The notes under the pieces are model-generated. The model worked only from the letters and a program-made list of their open reading frames with translations. It had not been told where the DNA came from and ran no database searches. DNA of 64,000 bases from Nodosilinea sp. WJT8-NPBG4. GTDB taxonomy: Bacteria > Cyanobacteriota > Cyanobacteriia > Phormidesmidales > Phormidesmidaceae. The stretch lies in assembly GCA_019359285.1 (NCBI GenBank), contig JAHHHQ010000041.1, forward strand, positions 62,001 to 126,000. The letters are read 5' to 3'. The position numbers and the translations under genes were made by a program. Positions 9,608 to 18,610 of this stretch are shown here, piece after piece. Positions within the stretch are counted from its first letter, which is position 1. Each line of letters begins with the position of its first letter.

Positions 9608-10428
9608 ATGCAGCAATTTTGGGCTGTGGATATGTGGGCAAAGCAGTGGCTCAACTTTGGAGCAGCCAAGGCGTCAACGTCACAGCCACCACCACCAACC
9701 CCGACCGAATTGAAGAGTTACGTTCTATAGCGGCGGCTGTGCAGGTAGTGCAGGGGTCAGATGCAGGTGGCATTGCCGCTCTCTTACAAGATCAAGACAC
9801 GCTGCTCATCTGCGTAGGGGCCGGTCGCCAAGCCAACTACGAAGAAGTTTACTTAAAGACAGCTCAAACAGTCGTGGGCGCTCTCGACCAGGCTCCCAGC
9901 CTGAAGCAAATTATCTTCACCAGCAGCTATTCCGTGTATGGCAACTACGATGGGGCCTGGGTGAGAGAAGATGACCCAGTCAAACCCGCCACCGACAACG
10001 CCCGCACCATGGCAGAGACAGAGCAAACACTGCTGGGGGCAACTACACCCGAGCGCAACGGCTGCATCTTCCGTCTCGGCGGCATCTACGGCTCAGGGCG
10101 CGAGCTAGCCAAAATCTACAGCCGCGCCGCTGGCACCACCCGCCCCGGTTCTGGCCACGAAGGCAGCAACTGGATTCATTTAGATGACATTGTAGGGGCG
10201 ATCGCCTTTGCCCAATCCCAATCCCTCAACGGCCTCTACAACCTGGTGCAAGACGAAATCCCCACCGTACGTGAGCTGATCGCTCGCGTCTGCCAGGCCA
10301 ACCAACTGGAACCCGTGCAGTGGGATCCATCCCAACCCAGTGCTCGGCCCTACAACGTGCGAGTGTCAAACCAAAAACTCAAAGCGGCAGGCTACACGTT
10401 TCGCCACAGCACTTTTGAGGGCATTTAA
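9604..10428 (+). CDS. NAD-dependent epimerase/dehydratase-like protein
   Basis: 274 residues, extended SDR superfamily. The Rossmann glycine motif is at the N-terminus (ILGCGYVGKAVA). An SSYSVYG segment supplies the catalytic Ser/Tyr region. YeeZ-like proteins share this short layout. The usual YxxxK lysine is not obvious, so enzymatic activity is uncertain. It starts on the ATGA overlap with rnc, so the two are co-expressed. It ends 5 bp from the convergent hydrolase gene. Confidence 0.8.
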   Translation: MNAAILGCGYVGKAVAQLWSSQGVNVTATTTNPDRIEELRSIAAAVQVVQGSDAGGIAALLQDQDTLLICVGAGRQANYEEVYLKTAQTVVGALDQAPSLKQIIFTSSYSVYGNYDGAWVREDDPVKPATDNARTMAETEQTLLGATTPERNGCIFRLGGIYGSGRELAKIYSRAAGTTRPGSGHEGSNWIHLDDIVGAIAFAQSQSLNGLYNLVQDEIPTVRELIARVCQANQLEPVQWDPSQPSARPYNVRVSNQKLKAAGYTFRHSTFEGI

Positions 10429-10433
10429 GAAGC

Positions 10434-12122
10434 CTAATTCTGCCCCACAAAATCAATGCTGGCCAGATGCAGCTTGCCCTGGGGAGCCTGATCAAACACC
10501 AGCTCTACACTCGTCAACGCCGCCAGATCTACGCCCAAAAACTGCCCTAGGGGAATGCGCAGGGCGCTGGGATAGAGGGGTGCTGTGTTGCCGTGGGTAG
10601 GGTCAGCCTCGAACTGCCTCAGAGCAGGCACTGTAGAGAGAATTTCGACCCGCGCCGCCCCTCCTTGGCGATCGCGCAGCACCACCGCAAACACCGGCTG
10701 CCCCTGGGGTATCGACCAAGATGGGTCGGGGGCGAAACGCAGTTCCAAGCTGGTAAAGTCGCTGAGGTTGACACCTTCCAACGGCACTTGCAGCGATTCT
10801 GTAGCAGCTTCCCACCCCAGGGTAAGCAGGGTCGGAAAGTGTGGATAGGGGCGCGAGGACTGCTGGCAATCGGTCAGCGGCTCACAGAAAGTTGCCTTTA
10901 GACCAGCGGTAAGCACCGCTGCCGGCGCATTCTCGGCTTCAAACACGGTGTAGCGCTGGGCATTGGGAGACACGAGAGCAGTGAGTACTGACTGTCCAAA
11001 CAGTTCTGCTGGAGCTACTCGGTCAGGAGCCATGCCCACCTCAGCGAGGTCTACATCTCCAGGGGCAGACCAGACGATACGCAAAAACGCCTGGGTGTAC
11101 TGGGCGAGAAAATCTTCTTGGGCCACCCGCGACAGGCGATCGTGCGATCGCTGCGGGTTACACAGCGGCCCATTGTTGGGTCTGCGGTAGTAGTCATCCT
11201 CCGCCACAGCGGCGTTGAAATAGTTGTGGTTAGCTCCCGATAGCAGGATTCCCACAACCGGCGTTGTGCGGAGCTGCTGGCGGGCCATTTCGACGTAGTA
11301 GAGGCTGCTGAGGTCAAAAATATCGCGATCGCATCCCCCAGCGATCACCGCCGTCGGCACATCCGGTAGCTGATAGGCATCGGGGCGTTGGGCAATGGGA
11401 TAGCTGCGCGTAGGGCTAATCAGCACCAGGGCCGACGGGCTAAGGCCAGAGACGATTCTGCCTTGCAGAGCACTGAGAGCCGCTGCACCACCGCCCATAG
11501 AGTGGCCCACCATCGCCAGACGGGTCGGATCAACGCGGCCCGTTAAAGGCATTCCAAAACCAGAGGTATCTCCTCGGTGGGCCTGGGCGAGGCGGGTGAG
11601 GTGGGCGTCAATAATTTGACCGCTGCGCTGGTCAGCAAAGACGTTGCGGGTGTCGGCGGTGGCCCCGTAGGTCTCGCTAAAGGCCGCATTTAGATTGGGA
11701 ATCAGCACGCCGTAACCAGCTTCAGCCAAGGACTGGGCCAGGTAGGCAAAGCCCAGATCAAAGCGAGGTTCAGGATCACAGGGCCACTGGCTGTTAGCCT
11801 CGGGCTGAAAGTGGCACCCGGCATGGCGACCGTGGAGCACCATGACCCAGGGAATGGGAGAATTGCCGGGAGGAAGGGCGATCGCTCCTGTCAGCGCCAG
11901 CGGCATGGTGCCTACATCCGTCCCACTCTGGGCCAGATTGGCCATGCCCAAATCGTAGGATCTCACTAGAGGGAAATCTGCCAAATCGGGAGTGAGGGCA
12001 GTCTCCGGCGGTGGCAAAAGCGCGAGGCCCGCTACCGGCATTCCTACCAAACTCAGCGTCAGAGTGAGAATTGCCAGAGCTAAGAACCGTTTGGCATCTG
12101 TGATTGATCTAAGTAGGGGCAC
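10434..12122 (-). CDS. Secreted alpha/beta hydrolase
   Basis: About 562 residues with the chosen start. The frame is open to 12422, but its first 100 residues lack protein-like character and overlap the neighbouring gene. GTG 12122 gives a basic start followed by a hydrophobic stretch (LALAILTLTLSLVG), a good signal peptide. The core resembles platelet-activating-factor acetylhydrolase or chlorophyllase-like hydrolases: WVMVLHGRHAG (oxyanion strand), MVGHSMGGGAAAL (nucleophile elbow Ser), a later GGCDRDIF Asp region and SGANHNYFN His. A C-terminal region of about 180 residues looks like an added beta domain. The chosen start codon lies inside a palindromic repeat. Substrate unknown. Confidence 0.8.
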   Translation of the reverse strand: MPLLRSITDAKRFLALAILTLTLSLVGMPVAGLALLPPPETALTPDLADFPLVRSYDLGMANLAQSGTDVGTMPLALTGAIALPPGNSPIPWVMVLHGRHAGCHFQPEANSQWPCDPEPRFDLGFAYLAQSLAEAGYGVLIPNLNAAFSETYGATADTRNVFADQRSGQIIDAHLTRLAQAHRGDTSGFGMPLTGRVDPTRLAMVGHSMGGGAAALSALQGRIVSGLSPSALVLISPTRSYPIAQRPDAYQLPDVPTAVIAGGCDRDIFDLSSLYYVEMARQQLRTTPVVGILLSGANHNYFNAAVAEDDYYRRPNNGPLCNPQRSHDRLSRVAQEDFLAQYTQAFLRIVWSAPGDVDLAEVGMAPDRVAPAELFGQSVLTALVSPNAQRYTVFEAENAPAAVLTAGLKATFCEPLTDCQQSSRPYPHFPTLLTLGWEAATESLQVPLEGVNLSDFTSLELRFAPDPSWSIPQGQPVFAVVLRDRQGGAARVEILSTVPALRQFEADPTHGNTAPLYPSALRIPLGQFLGVDLAALTSVELVFDQAPQGKLHLASIDFVGQN

Positions 12123-12140
12123 AGCATGCTGTGCCCCTAC
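12113..12140. repeat. Perfect 28-bp palindrome at the hydrolase start
   Basis: GTAGGGGCACAGCA (12113-12126) is followed by its exact reverse complement. It is the same family as 1756-1783. On the minus strand it contains GTG 12122-12120, the most likely start codon of the hydrolase gene. Confidence 0.9.
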
Positions 12141-12267
12141 AAACCTTGGGTTGTAAATCGAAGCTATTGCATAGCGACTTGAACAAGGATATCGGCATCG
12201 CCCAACAGCTCTACGATGAGGATTTCCCCACCGCAGAGCTGTCAAGCCCCGCCGCACAAAACCGAAC

Positions 12268-13818
12268 CTAGTAGCCGTAGCTCCAGCGGGCTCGGTAGCC
12301 CCGCACATCGATATGGGTAAACACCGAAGAACTGGCCAATCCGCCCCGGTTGCCCCACCAGCCGTTGAGCCGCGCATACACGTCAGAGCACCGCACGCCG
12401 GGCACCACAAAGTCCACCGCATCGCCCGATAGGTGACGCGACATCGAAGCTCCGCCGACCGCCGCGTTGGTGGCAGGGTCGCGATACCAGGAATTGATTT
12501 TCAGCGGCTTATTGCCGTACATCTTGCGAATTTCTTCCATGGCGTCGGCCACTTTCAAAATGTTGTAGATGACGCCAGCGTTGGCGGGGCGACGGTAGGC
12601 CCCTGTAGAGCGGTTGACGTGCAGGGCTTCGCCCCAGGTAAAGTTGCCCCGCACACCATAGCGGTTTTTGGGCTGAATTGGGTCGTTGGAGTAGTAGGTG
12701 CCCGTAAATCCAGGGAAGCTCAGCGGCACGCCTCGATCGACTGGGTTGGTGGGCTGTCCTGGACCTTGGTCACCGGGACGGTTGCCAATTTCGGTGCCCG
12801 AAATTTGAAGATCAGGCACATAGGCATACCAAGACGTGCGGTTTTGGGGGCCGAGAAAAGCGCCTTGCAGGGCCACCCGCACGTGGTTGTTCTCGGGCTG
12901 AGCGTAGGAATTCAACAAGAACACCGTGCCCTTCTTCACCAGCACCTTATCGGCATCAGAGAGCTGGCTAGCTTGCACTGGCCGAGCCTTAAAGATGGTG
13001 TCACCCGTAATTTCCAAGGTTTGACGGTTGCCGTCCACCTTGGTATCGAGGCTGTAGACATACCATTTGGTGTTGACTTCGGCCCCTGCGATCGCATCGG
13101 CAAGTTCAATCTCGTAGTGGTCACCCGCTGCTGGCTTAAAGGCCAGCAAATTCAGCTGAGTGCCGTTTTTAACAAACACCTTCTGCGACTCGCTCAGCTG
13201 CGACGAAATTTTAGGCTCGGTCTTGAAGAGGGTGTCGCTGATCACCCGCAGCCGAACGCCAGTCAGCACATCGATGTCTGGGGTGTAGACATACCAGGTG
13301 CGATTGGTTTTATCGCCCAAGGTGGGTTCGAGCAGCTGCACCTGCCAGTGGTTTTTGCCCACGTCAATGTAGTACTGGATGTCCAAGGTCGTACCGTTGG
13401 TCACCAGTACCTTCTCGGCGTCGGTAAGATCGCCGGCCAGCTTGGGCTGTAGCTTAAAGTAGGTCGTGCTTTTGACTCGTAGCGTTAGGCTCTTAGCTGG
13501 CTCAGGAGCGGGTTCTCCTCCCGAACCAGGGTTTACAGGCAAGGTGTCGCCGCCGGTAGGGGGTGGAGTTTCGCCTTCGGGCGGTGGAGTTTGGCCCCCC
13601 GAGGAACCCGCCTGCTGTGGTTCTGGGCCACCAGTCCCTACCGACACCGTCATGGCCAGGGGCGAATCCGATCGCAAAAACCAGTCCCGCATGCCCTCCA
13701 CATTCAGCACCCGTTCGTTGGGGTTGGCGGCAGAGGGGCGCTTCTGAATGCGGGAGATCCACTGGTTTCCCTGCATCAGGTAAAAAGCTTCATCGGTTTC
13801 CTTAACCCAGGTACCCAT
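12268..13818 (-). CDS. M15-type peptidoglycan peptidase with three repeats
   Basis: 516 residues. The C-terminal domain (about 385-516) is a zinc D,D-peptidase-like M15 domain: SRHLSGDAVDF supplies the His and Asp ligands, FTHIDVRG the second His. Ahead of it are three repeats of about 70 residues, at roughly 111-180, 188-257 and 267-336, each ending W/K-WYVYxxD; each contains a run like SDADKVLVKKGT. A Pro/Gly-rich linker (61-108) separates a short N-terminal domain. No classical signal peptide is visible. The likely role is cell-wall trimming, with the repeats binding wall polymer; substrate is inferred. ATG 13818 fits. Confidence 0.85.
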   Translation of the reverse strand: MGTWVKETDEAFYLMQGNQWISRIQKRPSAANPNERVLNVEGMRDWFLRSDSPLAMTVSVGTGGPEPQQAGSSGGQTPPPEGETPPPTGGDTLPVNPGSGGEPAPEPAKSLTLRVKSTTYFKLQPKLAGDLTDAEKVLVTNGTTLDIQYYIDVGKNHWQVQLLEPTLGDKTNRTWYVYTPDIDVLTGVRLRVISDTLFKTEPKISSQLSESQKVFVKNGTQLNLLAFKPAAGDHYEIELADAIAGAEVNTKWYVYSLDTKVDGNRQTLEITGDTIFKARPVQASQLSDADKVLVKKGTVFLLNSYAQPENNHVRVALQGAFLGPQNRTSWYAYVPDLQISGTEIGNRPGDQGPGQPTNPVDRGVPLSFPGFTGTYYSNDPIQPKNRYGVRGNFTWGEALHVNRSTGAYRRPANAGVIYNILKVADAMEEIRKMYGNKPLKINSWYRDPATNAAVGGASMSRHLSGDAVDFVVPGVRCSDVYARLNGWWGNRGGLASSSVFTHIDVRGYRARWSYGY

Positions 13819-13890
13819 GGTTTAACTCCCGTAGACACAGTGCAGTGCTGGCCCATGCAGAGATGGCCACCTAGCTATGAATATTAGAAT

Positions 13891-14787
13891 CTAAAAGCCG
13901 TTGTGGCGCAGTTTTGCCGCTAATCCGCCAGGTTTGTTACCCAAAGCCGTTACCGACAACGCGCTAGAGAATGAGGATCCCAAAATATGGGCACTCAGGT
14001 CAGTGCGCCCAGCCTCCAGAAACCCAAGGGAGGACAGGTCTGGGGTAGCGTTGCCCCTCAGGTGGCCCCAGCTTTGGTAGATCAGCGGCAGAGCGCTGCT
14101 GCCAATCAGCAGGGCGATCGCCAAACTCAAGGCTCCATCCACCCAAAACCAGTGGAACAGTGCCATACACAGCGCCCCCACAATTACTCCTACCGAGCTC
14201 ACCAGGTCGGCGACTACGTGCAAAAACGCCCCGCGCCGATTTAGCGACTCATCGCCCTGGCCATGCAGCAGCCACACCCCAAATCCGTTAATGGCCAAGC
14301 CCACCAGAGCCGTTGCCAGCATTGGCCCGCTAACCAGGGCCACAGGCGGCGCACTCAGGTGCTGCCAAGCCTCCAGGGAAATCAACCCCGCCATGGCTAG
14401 CAGCCCCAGGCCATTTACCAGAGCCGCGATCGCCTCTAGGCGCGGCTGCCCCGGTCGAGGGCGGGCCAGCGTCAGCCGGGTCAGCCAGCTCGCCGACAGC
14501 GCTAGGGCGATCGCCCCCACATCGGTCAGCATGTGCCCCGCATCCGACTGCAGCGCCAGGCTGTGGCTCTGGCTGCCCACCAGCCATTCCACTACTGCAA
14601 ACCCCAGCACTACGCTAAGGAACAGGCCCAGCCGCTGGCGATCAACATCATTTAGGCCACAGCGGCAGGTAAAGGGCGACGTTGGGTGAACCGAACAATC
14701 CATGGGTAAACCGCAAATCTGAGCAATTTTCCTAGCATCTTGGCATGCTTCAGGCATTGTGAGCGCATCAATAGACACTTTCCCCAC
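13891..14787 (-). CDS. Cation diffusion facilitator (metal efflux)
   Basis: Inner-membrane antiporter family exporting divalent metals such as zinc. Six hydrophobic segments are visible. The paired metal motifs are LALQSDAGHMLTD in the second helix and AFLHVVADLVSSVG in the fifth. A short Cys/His N-terminus (CSVHP, CRCG) may bind metal. The C-terminal cytoplasmic domain is shorter than usual and diverges near its end. GTG 14787 follows an AGGGGAG stretch; ATG 14703 is the alternative start and would remove 28 residues. It stands alone between convergent or divergent neighbours. Confidence 0.85.
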   Translation of the reverse strand: MGKVSIDALTMPEACQDARKIAQICGLPMDCSVHPTSPFTCRCGLNDVDRQRLGLFLSVVLGFAVVEWLVGSQSHSLALQSDAGHMLTDVGAIALALSASWLTRLTLARPRPGQPRLEAIAALVNGLGLLAMAGLISLEAWQHLSAPPVALVSGPMLATALVGLAINGFGVWLLHGQGDESLNRRGAFLHVVADLVSSVGVIVGALCMALFHWFWVDGALSLAIALLIGSSALPLIYQSWGHLRGNATPDLSSLGFLEAGRTDLSAHILGSSFSSALSVTALGNKPGGLAAKLRHNGF

Positions 14788-15003
14788 TCCCCTAGCCTAC
14801 CCCTCACTCCTTACTCACTTACCCTCGACTTCCCCAACCCCACCAACAGCTTCACCTTCAGATACAGAGAATCTTCCGCCGATCGCGCCTGAGTGACCAC
14901 ACCCTGATGCGAGCCGTCCACAAAAAACCGCAGAAGACGGCAAAGCCGCCCCTCAAGCGGCCTAGACTTAGGTCTGGGATAGCCTTACCGTTGAATCTAG
15001 CCG

Positions 15004-15768
15004 ATGACCGTTCTCAAACTGCTGCTTGTGCGTCACGGCCAGTCGGTTGGCAACACCGAGGGCCGGATGGAAGGATGCAGCTCCACCAGGCTAACCCCTC
15101 TAGGCATGGAGCAGTCGCGACGGTTAGGCCAACATTTGGCTACCACTGACTGGCACCCTACTCATATCTATTGCAGCCCCTTGGCACGCTCTACTGCCAC
15201 CCTGGCAGAAATAGTCAAAGGCTTAGGGGAAGAGACTTTTCAAGCCGTTGGTGGGCCGAGCTCAGCCTCGGACGCTGCTACCACGGAACCACCCAAGGCT
15301 GTGTCCCTGGCCTCTGGCCAGACGGTGCCTGTGACCCTGCTGGACGACCTCAAAGAATACGACGCCGGAATTTTTACCGGCCTGACCTGGGCCGAAGCTT
15401 GCGATCGCTACCCCGACCTCTGCCATCAGCTCGAAACCAGCCTCGACTGGCAGCCCATTCCTCAGGCCGAAACCCTAGAGCAGGGCCACAACCGAGCCCA
15501 GCGGGTGGTGGATGGGTTGATCGAACGCCACCGCAACGGCGATCGCGTTCTCGTCATTGGTCACCACTGGATTTTGCAGCACACGATCGCCTGCCTAATG
15601 GGCTGCGATCGCGCCTGGGGTCTACCTATGGCCAACACCGCCCTGTTTGAGTTTTGGCTCGATCGCGATCGCTGGCCCCAAACCAGCCCCAACCGCCTCA
15701 ATAGCGAACTGTGGCGCATCAAACGCTTCAACGACACCACCCACATACACCATCCGCGCGAACGTTAA
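15004..15768 (+). CDS. Histidine phosphatase family protein
   Basis: 254 residues with the phosphoglycerate-mutase fold. The phosphorylated His lies in LLLVRHGQSVGN; the second catalytic His is in VIGHHWIL, and the acid is in DDLKEYDAGIFTGL. This layout fits bacterial broad-specificity phosphatases and not cofactor-dependent glycolytic mutases. An insertion of about 25 residues after FQAVGG carries no motif. ATG 15004 is the only sensible start. The gene overlaps the convergent methyltransferase by 4 bp at the stop codons. Confidence 0.85.
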   Translation: MTVLKLLLVRHGQSVGNTEGRMEGCSSTRLTPLGMEQSRRLGQHLATTDWHPTHIYCSPLARSTATLAEIVKGLGEETFQAVGGPSSASDAATTEPPKAVSLASGQTVPVTLLDDLKEYDAGIFTGLTWAEACDRYPDLCHQLETSLDWQPIPQAETLEQGHNRAQRVVDGLIERHRNGDRVLVIGHHWILQHTIACLMGCDRAWGLPMANTALFEFWLDRDRWPQTSPNRLNSELWRIKRFNDTTHIHHPRER

Positions 15769-16553
15769 CCCCGCTCACCCGACGGCTCCGCACCTCCCTT
15801 TACCGCCGTGCCGACATACATCACTCGCATGTCCCCATCGAAGCGCGCCTCAAACTTGCCCGTCGTCTGATACAGCCGATAGGCCGCCACCACTTCCCCC
15901 ACCGTGCTGCCAAACAGATTGAAGCCATCCATCTTCACCGCCCCAAAGCCCGCCTGGGCCAGCATGGCGCGCAGCTCATCGGGGGTGATGAACTTCTCCC
16001 AGTCGTGAATACCCGCCGGAATCTGCCGCAGGATGTTTTCTAGCAGCCAGATCATGACTAAGCGCGATCGCGTCGTGCGATTGATCGTGTCAAAGCAAAA
16101 CAACCCGCCAGGTCTCAGCACCCGGCTGATTTCCTGCACCGATTTCAGGGGGTCGGCCACGTGCTCTAGCACATCCACACAGACCACCACATCAAAGGCA
16201 GCGGCCTCAAAGGGCAGCGCTTCTGCCACGCCCCGGCAGTAGGTAATCGGCCAGCCCTCCGCTTCGGCATGGGCCTGGGCTGCCGCAATACAGCGGGCCG
16301 ACTGGTCTAGCCCCCACACCTGGGCCTGTTGGTGAGCCAAAAACTCGCAGGTAAAGCCCCCGCCACAGCCCACATCCAGCACTCTCAGACCTTTCCAGTG
16401 GGGTATGACCCGATCAAAATAGTTGAACCTCAGCGGGTTCAAGCGGTTGAGCGGCGCAATAGTGGCAGTTTCGTCCCACCAGCGGGCAGCCTGCTGATCA
16501 TAAAAAGCGAGGTTGTTGCGCTGGCGTCCCAAATTCTTTCCTAGAAACTTCAC
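15765..16553 (-). CDS. UbiG-like SAM-dependent methyltransferase
   Basis: Class I methyltransferase with VLDVGCGGGFTCEFLA (SAM-binding motif I), a VVCVDVLEHVADP post-motif and LRPGGLFCFDTINR. The order and the leading FYDQQAARWWDE segment match UbiG-type O-methyltransferases. In a cyanobacterium the substrate is probably a quinone or another lipid-like acceptor, not ubiquinone. The frame is open to 16625 but that part crosses into the neighbouring gene, so GTG 16553 is preferred (262 residues); a TTG a few codons further in, behind AGGAAAG, is also possible. Confidence 0.82.
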   Translation of the reverse strand: MKFLGKNLGRQRNNLAFYDQQAARWWDETATIAPLNRLNPLRFNYFDRVIPHWKGLRVLDVGCGGGFTCEFLAHQQAQVWGLDQSARCIAAAQAHAEAEGWPITYCRGVAEALPFEAAAFDVVVCVDVLEHVADPLKSVQEISRVLRPGGLFCFDTINRTTRSRLVMIWLLENILRQIPAGIHDWEKFITPDELRAMLAQAGFGAVKMDGFNLFGSTVGEVVAAYRLYQTTGKFEARFDGDMRVMYVGTAVKGGAEPSGERG

Positions 16554-16590
16554 TACCGTTATACAAAAGCCCCGTCCACTATAGGCATTT

Positions 16591-17589
16591 CTAGAACTGA
16601 ATCTGAGCATCCAAAATAAATGCATCCGTCAGCTGGGACACCCCAGCCGAGCTGGCCGGTTGCAGGCGCAGACGCTGCCGCACTACACAACTCACCAAAT
16701 CATCCACTGCGCTGCTGCCCGTGCCCTGCAACAGCCGAACGTTGGAAATCTCGCCGCTGGGCTCCACCCGAATCTGCATTTGCACCGAGGCCGCCGGAAC
16801 TCCTGCCAGCAGCGCGTCCAGGTTGGCAAACCCGCAGCTCGAGGCCAAAGGCCGCATGGCAATGGCGCTGGTGTTCAACAGCTGCGGAGCCGTTTCAGGA
16901 ATATCCCTGCCATTGGGGTCAAGACGAATACCCACGGGCACCACTTGTCCGCCCTGCCCCTCAGCCCCAGACCCACCCGGTGCGGCATTCCCTGGGGGCG
17001 CTGACGGTGGCGGAGCACCAGGGGAGGGATTATCGACCCCAGGCTGGACCTCTGTCCCTGGTGGTCGACTGACCGCTGGCGCTGGTGCCCCTTGGGGTTG
17101 CGGACGGGGGGGAGCTGGAGCCACTGGCGGCCCCGACGTCACTGGAGCTGGGGTAGGTGGAGGGGCCGGAGCAACCGGGGGGCTATCCACTGGGGGAGCC
17201 GCTGGCTGAGGCGGCAAGGAAACGGGCGCTTCTGCCGATGGGGGGAGGGGGGTAATAGCTGGAACCTCTGCTGTCGGGGCGGTTTGAGCCGCTAGGGGCG
17301 TAGCCGCATCTGCCTCGACTGCGGCCGCAGTCGAGGCATCATCGTCAACTGCGGCCTCTGGATCTGCACTGGACAGTCCAGGAGCCCCTTGGTCGGCGGA
17401 GAGATCCACTAGCTGAATGGGTAGCGGAGCCATCTCACCCTCAGGCTGGGCTGGGGTTTGAATAGAAAGAGTACGTACCATTCCCAGGGCCAGGCCGTGG
17501 GTTAGCACTGAGGCCACAGCGGCCACTGGCCACAGCAGCTTGGGGTCGCGGTGGCGGGCAAAGGTCGTCAGAAATGGAGAGTTGGCCAT
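16591..17589 (-). CDS. TonB-like envelope protein
   Basis: 332 residues. An N-terminal hydrophobic anchor (PVAAVASVLTHGLALGMV) precedes a long Pro/Ala-rich linker (about 75-215), the usual periplasm-spanning design. The C-terminal 80 residues resemble a TonB/TolA C-terminal domain (VQMQIRVEPSGEISNVRLL and later VVRQRLRLQPA). No ExbB/ExbD genes adjoin it, so coupling to energy or transport is unproven; many cyanobacterial TonB-like proteins are orphan. The start at ATG 17589 places the anchor near the N-terminus. Confidence 0.75.
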   Translation of the reverse strand: MANSPFLTTFARHRDPKLLWPVAAVASVLTHGLALGMVRTLSIQTPAQPEGEMAPLPIQLVDLSADQGAPGLSSADPEAAVDDDASTAAAVEADAATPLAAQTAPTAEVPAITPLPPSAEAPVSLPPQPAAPPVDSPPVAPAPPPTPAPVTSGPPVAPAPPRPQPQGAPAPAVSRPPGTEVQPGVDNPSPGAPPPSAPPGNAAPGGSGAEGQGGQVVPVGIRLDPNGRDIPETAPQLLNTSAIAMRPLASSCGFANLDALLAGVPAASVQMQIRVEPSGEISNVRLLQGTGSSAVDDLVSCVVRQRLRLQPASSAGVSQLTDAFILDAQIQF

Positions 17590-17795
17590 AGCTAGCGATG
17601 CCCTCGCTAGGGCAGACCAAAGACAGCATCAGCGTTGTCGAGCTGTAAATAAAATGATTCTCTAGATCGTACCCTTTGGGCAGGGGGAGAAGGGTATATT
17701 GACTGCTAAGGCGATGGCCAAACGTCTGGTTGAGTGCCGGACACTCGCTCCGCGAACGGCAGCGCTGGCAGTAGTTGTGTTTGCCGCAGAGGCTC

Positions 17796-18413
17796 ATGGT
17801 ACAGGCCGACCCAAATATTTCTCCCCTTTCGGCCTCGGCAGCACCCCAGCCGCATGTTCGCCCAGCCAATTTGCGCGATCTCGATCGCCTTACCGATGTG
17901 CTCACCGCCAGCTTTTACGATCGCGACGGCTGGCGGCTATGGGTCTATCCCTTCATTCGGCTCGGTATTTACGAAGATTTGAAGCAGCGGCTCAAGGCCC
18001 AGTCGCCTCGCTACGCCTGCCTTGCTGCCGTCGCCACCCCCACCGCAGGTTCTACTGCAACCCATGGAGAGGCCATTGCCGGTACTGTGGAAGCCTCGCT
18101 ACGCCAGCCCTGGCCCTGGCAGGGCGATCGCCACGTCTACATTTCAAATTTGGCTGTAGATCAAACCTTTAGGCGACAGGGCATTGCCATCACCCTGCTG
18201 CGATCGTGCGAACAGGTGGCGCAACGGTGGGGTATCCGTGAGCTGCAACTCCACGTCATGGAAGACAACCTAGCGGCCCGAGCGCTTTATCGCAAGGCAG
18301 GATTTTCAGTAGTGCAGACCGAGGACTCACCAGCCTCATGGCTAGGGCTACAGGCCCGGCGGCTAATGATGCACAAAACCCTACAGCCGCCGCCTCACCC
18401 AACCAAGCCCTAG
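17796..18413 (+). CDS. GNAT family N-acetyltransferase
   Basis: 205 residues. Acetyl-CoA-binding motif A reads ISNLAVDQTFRRQGIAITLL (R/Q-x-x-G-I/A), followed by MEDNLAARALYRKAGF, the motif B region. The N-terminal HVRPANLRDLDRLTDVL is a typical GNAT beginning. ATG 17796 is preferred over an upstream in-frame GTG-type start (17775) because AGAGG lies just before it. Substrate cannot be inferred; possible RimI-like protein acetylation. Confidence 0.82.
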   Translation: MVQADPNISPLSASAAPQPHVRPANLRDLDRLTDVLTASFYDRDGWRLWVYPFIRLGIYEDLKQRLKAQSPRYACLAAVATPTAGSTATHGEAIAGTVEASLRQPWPWQGDRHVYISNLAVDQTFRRQGIAITLLRSCEQVAQRWGIRELQLHVMEDNLAARALYRKAGFSVVQTEDSPASWLGLQARRLMMHKTLQPPPHPTKP

Positions 18414-18610
18414 TCCGGCCAGACAACTTCACAGAAACATCAAGCTACAAGCAGAGAAATTTATCCCTACTTCAGCGTAGCTAAACACTTCACCGGGGGC
18501 CTGGTAGGCGTTTACCCTAGAATGAAGGCCTGGGAACCTCGGTAACCAGAGCACCCAAAAATAACCCAGACTGTAGCTAATTGAGCTGTTGTCGCTACTA
18601 TGTGACGGGG

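Noticed and set aside
10434..12422. Full-length 662-residue reading of the hydrolase frame
   Set aside because: The first 100 residues lack protein-like composition and overlap the M15 gene and a repeat; a good signal peptide begins at 12122.
12433..13452. Long plus-strand frame of 339 residues
   Set aside because: Entirely antisense to the M15 peptidase gene; no recognisable domain.
17441..17905. Minus-strand frame of 154 residues upstream of the TonB-like gene
   Set aside because: Overlaps both the TonB-like start and the GNAT gene; composition is not protein-like.
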